Assembly (NCBI GenBank): GCA_044432885.1
Contig: JAWXUG010000013.1
Span: forward strand, 1 to 19,076
Length of the DNA: 19,076 bases
Origin: CAYJNO01 sp044432885
GTDB taxonomy: Bacteria > Bacillota_I > Bacilli_A > Erysipelotrichales > Erysipelotrichaceae
Direction of reading: 5' to 3'
In this document: positions 14,919-19,076 of the stretch, in pieces
How the letters are laid out: every line of letters starts with the position of its first letter
Position numbering within the stretch: position 1 is the first letter of the stretch
The notes under the pieces: generated by a model
The model's input: the letters and a program-made list of their open reading frames with translations, nothing else
Told to the model about the DNA's origin: nothing
The model's database searches: none
Translations under genes and position numbers: made by a program

Positions 14919-15377
14919 ATGTTAGAGCTAAGAAAAGTAACAAGTGAAAATTTTGAAGAAATTATTGAATTGAAAGTAGCTGAAAATCAAAAGCAGTTTG
15001 TACCAACAAATGTATATTCTATTGCACAATCAAGCATCTATAAAAAAACTGCATTTCCGTTTGGTATTTATGCGAATGATTGTTTAGTTGGTTTTGTTAT
15101 GATTGGCTATTATGAAAAAGAAAAGTGCCACAAAATTTGGAGATTAATGATTGATAGAAAATATCAAGGTAAAGGCTATGGGAAATCAGCATTGCAACTT
15201 GCTGTCAACTATATGATTGACAATTACGAGGCAATAGAGATTGTAATAAAAACTCATTGTGAAAAAATTGTGGCTAAAAACCTATATAAATCGGTAGGTT
15301 TTAAGGAACAGGTTGGACAATTAGATTTTAATCAAATCACAATGAAATTGACGGTAAAAAATTATGTTAACAGCTAA
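14919..15377 (+). CDS. GNAT family N-acetyltransferase
   Basis: Acetyl-CoA-dependent N-acetyltransferase of 152 residues. The acetyl-CoA loop (motif A) is IDRKYQGKGYGKSAL (residues 78-92, the (R/Q)xxGxG/A core), preceded by the HKIWRLM strand, and motif B is around AKNLYKSVGFKE (119-130). The pattern GIYANDCLVGFVMIGYY followed by KIWRLMID and YQGKGYGK is like the polyamine acetyltransferases BltD/PaiA and their relatives, so spermine, spermidine or another small amine is a possible substrate (weak inference). GGAGGT (14906-14911) lies before the ATG, and a possible -10 TATATT is at 14898-14903. The upstream 202-base gap has no other gene. Confidence 0.9.
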   Translation: MLELRKVTSENFEEIIELKVAENQKQFVPTNVYSIAQSSIYKKTAFPFGIYANDCLVGFVMIGYYEKEKCHKIWRLMIDRKYQGKGYGKSALQLAVNYMIDNYEAIEIVIKTHCEKIVAKNLYKSVGFKEQVGQLDFNQITMKLTVKNYVNS

Positions 15378-15382
15378 TTATT

Positions 15383-15410
15383 ATGTGGCATGCTTTGTGT
15401 AATGCTACAT
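15383..15410 (+). terminator. Hairpin after the GNAT gene, possible weak terminator
   Basis: Arms 15383-15391 (atgtggcat) and 15402-15410 (atgctacat) pair over 9 bp with one G-T wobble around a 10-nt loop. The following sequence (tatattgtct) is T-rich but not a clean T-run, so termination would be partial. Confidence 0.4.
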
Positions 15411-15455
15411 TATATTGTCTCAAATGAAATCTAGACAAGAAGAAGGAGTTATTTG

Positions 15456-15983
15456 ATGTACCCGACAAAAGAGAAAGCAATAGAATTAATTGAAATAGCA
15501 GAGAAAAATAATCCAGGTGCATGGGTAAAACATTCTTATGCAGTAGCAGATTGTGCGATGAAAATAGCAAAAAAATGTAATATGAACGCTGATAAATCAT
15601 ATGTGTTAGGGTTGTTACATGATATAGGAAGGTATTTTGGTGTGAAGCATTTTGCGCATATTTATGATGGTTATATCTATATGGAAGAATTAGGGTATGA
15701 TGATGTTGCGAGAGTATGTTTATCTCACTCATTCTCAACGCAAAATGTAGAAGATTATATCGGAAATTTTGATTCATCAAAAGAAGGAATACAATTTATA
15801 TCTGATAAATTATCAAATATGAATTTTGATGATTATGATAAATTGATACAACTATGTGATGCATTGGCAGGGACACAGGTTGTTGATATAACAACACGCA
15901 TGAATGATGTTAAACATAGATATGGATATTATCCTCAAGATAAATGGGAAGCGAACTTGCACCTAAAAAAATATTTTGAATAA
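15456..15983 (+). CDS. HD-domain protein (putative metal-dependent phosphohydrolase)
   Basis: The 175-residue protein has the HD-superfamily pattern: VKHSYAVADCAMKIAKKC (His26), YVLGLLHDIGRYFGVKH (His55-Asp56), a further CLSHSF histidine (His91) and IQLCDALAG (Asp135). These are the usual ligands of a metal centre for cleaving phosphate esters. The closest general match is the stand-alone HD hydrolase group (HDIG-type COG1418); the substrate is not known. I place the start at ATG 15456 rather than the TTG one codon earlier, because AGAAGGAG (15441-15448) is seven bases from it. It is the second HD protein of the region, unrelated in detail to the one at 12.6 kb. It probably forms its own unit or is read through from the GNAT gene. 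Confidence 0.88.
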   Translation: MYPTKEKAIELIEIAEKNNPGAWVKHSYAVADCAMKIAKKCNMNADKSYVLGLLHDIGRYFGVKHFAHIYDGYIYMEELGYDDVARVCLSHSFSTQNVEDYIGNFDSSKEGIQFISDKLSNMNFDDYDKLIQLCDALAGTQVVDITTRMNDVKHRYGYYPQDKWEANLHLKKYFE

Positions 15984-16111
15984 TGTGTGATGAAAATATT
16001 TATATTGTAGTATCAGATAATAATGCTTTGTGAGCTGATAAAGTACACAAAAAATAAAAAAGAAAGAAAACACAAAGATAATTGAATAGTATTTTATAGT
16101 TTGTATATTTT

Positions 16112-16120
16112 TGTTAAAAT
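16112..16120 (+). promoter_or_regulatory. Possible extended -10 promoter of the MATE gene
   Basis: TGTTAAAAT at 16112-16120 matches an extended -10 apart from one base (A for T at the third hexamer position). It lies 34 bases before the start codon. No clear -35 is seen, and A+T-rich context makes chance matches common. Confidence 0.3.
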
Positions 16121-16154
16121 GGATGTAAAATATTAGAAAGTTTAGGGTATGTAG

Positions 16155-17522
16155 ATGAAGAATCATATAAATTTATTGGAAGGAAACATAACTAGGTCTA
16201 TTACTAAACTAGCAGTTCCTATAATGGCCATGAGTTTTCTGCATATGGCTTATAATCTTACAGACATATTTTGGATAGGAAAACTGGGAGTGGGTGCTGT
16301 GGCATCAGTTGGAACTGGTGGTTTATTGATTTGGTTTAGTTCTGGAATCCACATGTTATCACAAGTAGGTGGTCAGGTATATGTAGGGCAAAGTCTGGGC
16401 TCAAAAAATTATAAGCTTGCAGGAAAATATGCACATGCAAGCCTAGTGATGAGTGCAATAATAACGTTAACTTTAGGGTTGGTATATTTCTTATTTACAG
16501 ATCATATAGTGGCTTTTTTTCAGCTAAATGATGCTGAAGTTATTTTAAATGCAAAATATTATATACAAATTACAGGTGGTCTAATCTTTTTTTCCTTACT
16601 TAGCAAATTATTAACAACACTAATTACGACAACTGGAAATAGTAAAACACCTTTGTATGCAACAATAACAGGACTTACATTTAACATGATTTTAGATCCT
16701 ATTTTAATTTTTGGATTATTTGGGGCACCTAAATTAGGTGTTGTAGGAGCTGCGATCGCTACAGTAATTGCACAAGTAATTGTATTTGTTTTTCTTGTTA
16801 GTTATACATTAAAAGATAAATATTTGTTTTCATATGTAAAATTATTTAGTAAACCAGAATTAGCAATGTGTAAAGATATATTAAAATTAAGTTTTCCTGC
16901 GGCACTTCATAATACCTTGACACCATTTATTTCTATGTATATATCACGTAAAGTTGCAGGTTTTGGAGATAGTGCTGTTGGCGTTCAAAGAGTGGGTTCA
17001 CAAATAGAGTCGATTTCTTGGATGACAGCGGATGGTTTTGCAATTGCAGTGAATAGTTTTATAGCTCAAAATTATGGTGCTAATAATTTAAAGCGTGCGA
17101 GTGAGGGATATTTTAAGTCATTGAGAATTATTATAGGATATGGATTATTAATTTCTTGTTTATTAATTATTGGTGCTAAACCAATATTCTCAATGTTTTT
17201 AAACGAAACAGAAGCTGTTATCATGGGCGTTGAATATTTACAAATACTTGGTTTATCACAAGTGTTTATTTGTATCGACATTATCTCATCACAGTCTCTT
17301 TATGCGTTGAAGAAAAGTACGATTCCCTCTGTCATTAGTGTAGTTTTCACCTCATCAAGAGTACCATTAACAATCATTTTAAGCGCTACTTTTTTAGGTT
17401 TAAGTGGCATATGGTGGAGTTTAACGGTTACCTCTATCATTAAAGGGGTTCTTTCGACCTCCATCATTATTTTGATTTTTAAAAGGTTATTGGCTAAAAA
17501 TGGTAAAATGATCAAACAATGA
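16155..17522 (+). CDS. MATE family efflux transporter
   Basis: The 455-residue membrane protein has about twelve hydrophobic segments in two similar halves, as in multidrug and toxic compound extrusion (MATE) proteins. The start ITRSITKLAVPIMAMSFLHMAYNLTDIFWIGKLG is a typical MATE N-terminus with the conserved aspartate in the first helix (NLTDIFW). LGVVGAAIATVIAQ and GLSGIWWSLTVTSIIKGVLS are the usual small-residue motifs in each half. Such exporters use Na+ or H+ gradients to expel cationic drugs, dyes or natural products; the substrate here is unknown. The start ATG 16155 follows TTAGGG at 16142-16147. It is the last + strand gene of the region and ends at a strong terminator. Co-occurrence with the Vat-like and GNAT genes hints at a role in chemical defence, but the genes are not in one operon. 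Confidence 0.94.
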   Translation: MKNHINLLEGNITRSITKLAVPIMAMSFLHMAYNLTDIFWIGKLGVGAVASVGTGGLLIWFSSGIHMLSQVGGQVYVGQSLGSKNYKLAGKYAHASLVMSAIITLTLGLVYFLFTDHIVAFFQLNDAEVILNAKYYIQITGGLIFFSLLSKLLTTLITTTGNSKTPLYATITGLTFNMILDPILIFGLFGAPKLGVVGAAIATVIAQVIVFVFLVSYTLKDKYLFSYVKLFSKPELAMCKDILKLSFPAALHNTLTPFISMYISRKVAGFGDSAVGVQRVGSQIESISWMTADGFAIAVNSFIAQNYGANNLKRASEGYFKSLRIIIGYGLLISCLLIIGAKPIFSMFLNETEAVIMGVEYLQILGLSQVFICIDIISSQSLYALKKSTIPSVISVVFTSSRVPLTIILSATFLGLSGIWWSLTVTSIIKGVLSTSIIILIFKRLLAKNGKMIKQ

Positions 17523-17542
17523 ATAAATTAGGTTCACATATA

Positions 17543-17584
17543 AAAACCGTCTTATAAAGTAATAAATAACTTTAAGACGGTTTT
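17543..17584. terminator. Strong bidirectional terminator between the MATE and HAD genes
   Basis: A perfect 12-bp stem, 17543-17554 (aaaaccgtctta) with 17573-17584 (taagacggtttt), can be lengthened inside by aagt/actt past a 2-nt bulge. The outer stem bases are A-runs and T-runs, giving a T-rich tail in both directions. It serves the convergent MATE (+) and HAD (-) genes. Confidence 0.9.
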
Positions 17585-17629
17585 ATACATTTTATGCATA
17601 TGCTCTTAATTATTTTTAAAAAATACATT

Positions 17630-18418
17630 TTAAATTAAGTTATAGTGTTTACATGCAACTTCAATACCATCATCATTATTTGATGTGGTAATATAGTCAG
17701 CTGTTTCTTTGACCTCGTCTAAGGCATTTTCCATAGCAACACCAATGCCTGCTTCTTTTAACATCGCTAAGTCATTATTATAATCTCCAAAGGCAATGAC
17801 TTCACTCATCTTAATATTCATATGATCGCAGATATGTTGAATTCCAGTCGATTTGTCAATTCCTTTAACGACAATATCGAAGCCACCATCCCCATATTGT
17901 ATAAAATTATAGGCTGGATATTTTTGATTGTATTCCACTCCTTTTTCTTTGCTTATTTGAGCAATCCCTTGAAGGGCACTGTGGGTTAGATGATAATCAA
18001 AATTATCGCATTGATTGATCACGCGTTTTGGATCAGTTGCAAAACTTATTAGTCTGTTATAACATTCATCATAATTACTATAGATTGCAGAACATTCTTG
18101 AAATTGGAAAAATAGCGTATTTCCTGTTTCTTGAAAATCTTTGACAATCATTTCTAAATCATCATTTGGAAAACCATATTGGAACAAAACATTGCCATCA
18201 AAGTCATAGACACCATTCCCATTGCAACATATTAAATAATCAAATTCAAATCCACCTGTATAGTCTGTTTCAATTTTGAAAAATGGTCTTCCTGAAGCAA
18301 TTGCTAATTTAACCCCTTGTTCTCTTAATTTGTGTAACGTTTTTATCGATGAATCCAATACTTTTTTATGATCATCAAGTAGTGTGCCATCCATATCAAA
18401 TACTGCTAATTTAATCAT
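17630..18418 (-). CDS. Cof-type HAD-IIB phosphatase
   Basis: HAD-superfamily phosphohydrolase of 262 residues. Motif I is FDMDGTLLDD (nucleophile Asp8, Asp10), motif II is IASGRP (Ser42), motif III Lys189 is in KGIDKSTGIQHI, and motif IV is AFGDYNNDLAML (Asp212, Asp216). The large insert between motifs II and III (about residues 80-185) is the C2B cap of the Cof/YwpJ group, which acts on sugar phosphates, FMN or other small phosphates; the exact substrate cannot be read from sequence. The start ATG at 18418 has a GGGGG/GGGGA ribosome binding site on the minus strand (complement of 18426-18431). It is a single-gene unit with its own promoter. Confidence 0.94.
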   Translation of the reverse strand: MIKLAVFDMDGTLLDDHKKVLDSSIKTLHKLREQGVKLAIASGRPFFKIETDYTGGFEFDYLICCNGNGVYDFDGNVLFQYGFPNDDLEMIVKDFQETGNTLFFQFQECSAIYSNYDECYNRLISFATDPKRVINQCDNFDYHLTHSALQGIAQISKEKGVEYNQKYPAYNFIQYGDGGFDIVVKGIDKSTGIQHICDHMNIKMSEVIAFGDYNNDLAMLKEAGIGVAMENALDEVKETADYITTSNNDDGIEVACKHYNLI

Positions 18419-18443
18419 TATTTATTCCCCCATGTTGTATATC

Positions 18444-18452
18444 ATTATATCA
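18444..18452 (-). promoter_or_regulatory. Probable extended -10 promoter of the HAD gene
   Basis: Read on the minus strand, 18452-18444 is TGATATAAT, a consensus extended -10. A weak -35 (TTAAAG, complement of 18467-18472) lies 17 bases upstream. The start codon follows after 25 bases. Confidence 0.55.
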
Positions 18453-18527
18453 CTAAATAAATCTTTCTTTAATGCTCTTGTGAATATAAGCAATTTTATT
18501 CAAGTTAAAATGAGTTAAAACACTTTA

Positions 18528-19076
18528 TTATGCCTCTGGTAATATTTCATTTAAGAAGTTTACAGTCCACATTTTATCAATTATAAGTGCTGTGTCTTGG
18601 TTTAAAATTTCTGCATAGTCTTTTTGAAGTTCATCATAAAATATCGTCGAAAATCCAATCGATCCTATGATAGAGCCATCATGAATACATCCGAATACAG
18701 CATCATCTTTTGTAGGATCAAATAGTAGACTATCTATTTCAATATCAGGATGTTGTTGCTTTGTTTGCATATGGGCAGCTATCTTGCATATCTCAATGAT
18801 TTTATCATCATATCCTTGATCTAAAAGTTGAACTTTTTCAAGGAACAATGAAATATCAGTTGTAATTCTTTTTATGTAAGATGGATCCATACCAAGTGAT
18901 TCATCATCATTTAACATTTTTTCAAGACTTGAGGGGTCATTTGGTTCATAGTAGATAAATAACTTTTTATCCATGTCATGATACAATACTGGAAATGGGC
19001 AAATACTCATTGTGCCACATGTTTCACAATTGAATTTAAAAAGCTCACCAGCTAATACTCTCTCTTTTAGTTCTGG
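18528..19076 (-). CDS. CpXC-domain protein (5' partial)
   Basis: The gene runs off the right edge of the window: upstream of the apparent ATG at 19010 the frame stays open to base 19076 and reads PELKERVLAGELFKFNCETCGT, so the true start lies outside. That segment, with its CETCG half of a zinc-ribbon-like site followed by FPVLYHDMDKKLFIYYEPND, matches the second half of the CpXC domain (whose N-terminal CPxCG half is missing here). The remaining 140 residues are acidic and helical, with YAEILNQDTALIIDKMW near the C-terminus. CpXC proteins are small cytosolic proteins of unknown function. The stop at 18528 is 110 bases from the HAD gene on the same strand; no strong terminator separates them. 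Confidence 0.85.
   Translation of the reverse strand, partial: PELKERVLAGELFKFNCETCGTMSICPFPVLYHDMDKKLFIYYEPNDPSSLEKMLNDDESLGMDPSYIKRITTDISLFLEKVQLLDQGYDDKIIEICKIAAHMQTKQQHPDIEIDSLLFDPTKDDAVFGCIHDGSIIGSIGFSTIFYDELQKDYAEILNQDTALIIDKMWTVNFLNEILPEA

Noticed and set aside
15367..15780. 137-codon minus-strand open frame
   Set aside because: Antisense to the HD-domain gene with a His/Tyr/Leu-rich product of no known type; a shadow frame. The same holds for minus-strand frames inside 9743-9943, 11759-12067 and 13423-13707.
16006..16047. Imperfect hairpin (tatcag/ctgata with outer tgta/taca) after the second HD gene
   Set aside because: No T-run follows on the + strand and the loop is long; not enough to call a terminator or an RNA.
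1..19076. Search for tRNA, rRNA, riboswitches, CRISPR arrays, insertion sequences and phage genes
   Set aside because: None seen by eye on either strand. No non-coding stretch exceeds about 300 bases, the longest being 252 bases at 11567-11818.

Overview
The window is an A+T-rich, gene-dense stretch of a low-GC Gram-positive (Bacillota) chromosome. A gut-type anaerobe of the Erysipelotrichia or a related clostridial lineage fits best. This rests on the family mix: a flavinylated respiratory-type reductase, queH-queA-tgt, a cysteine-rich anaerobe-type alpha-hydroxy-acid oxidoreductase, a DUF4358/MBOAT/DHHW cassette, an iron-sulfur RlmD-type methylase and a CpXC protein. The lineage is inference; there is no rRNA or marker gene to prove it. 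I found no tRNA, rRNA, CRISPR array, transposase or phage gene.

Left part (1-11 kb), housekeeping and envelope genes. A 5'-truncated FAD/FMN reductase (+) converges on a minus-strand queuosine operon, tgt-queA-queH, which covers the last steps of tRNA queuosine synthesis; a hairpin separates the two. Divergent from tgt is a two-gene unit: a small membrane protein and an FMN-dependent alpha-hydroxy-acid oxidoreductase. Next comes a single gene for a degenerate pyrophosphatase-like protein, with a clear promoter and terminator. Then follows a tight operon of DUF4358 lipoprotein, MBOAT O-acyltransferase, DHHW protein and RlmD-type 23S rRNA methyltransferase. Its first three genes look like a machine that O-acylates an extracellular or wall glycopolymer.

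Right part (11-17.5 kb), an accessory run of mostly single-gene units on the + strand, each with its own strong ribosome binding site: a membrane-anchored XRE regulator, a Vat/CatB-type xenobiotic acetyltransferase, a YfbR/HDDC2-like HD phosphohydrolase, a gluzincin-type metallopeptidase-like protein, a P-loop kinase-like gene broken by one in-frame TAA, a GNAT acetyltransferase, a second HD protein and a MATE exporter. Several could modify or export toxic small molecules. Nothing else ties them into one system.

Right end (17.6-19.1 kb). A strong two-way terminator separates the MATE gene from two minus-strand genes: a Cof-type HAD phosphatase and a CpXC-family protein whose N-terminus lies beyond the window.

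I did not find a clearly new biological system. The best leads are the reductase with altered substrate-site residues, the acylation cassette, the PPase-like protein without its metal ligands, the nonsense-interrupted kinase, and a recurring promoter layout with an extended -10 very close to the start codon.
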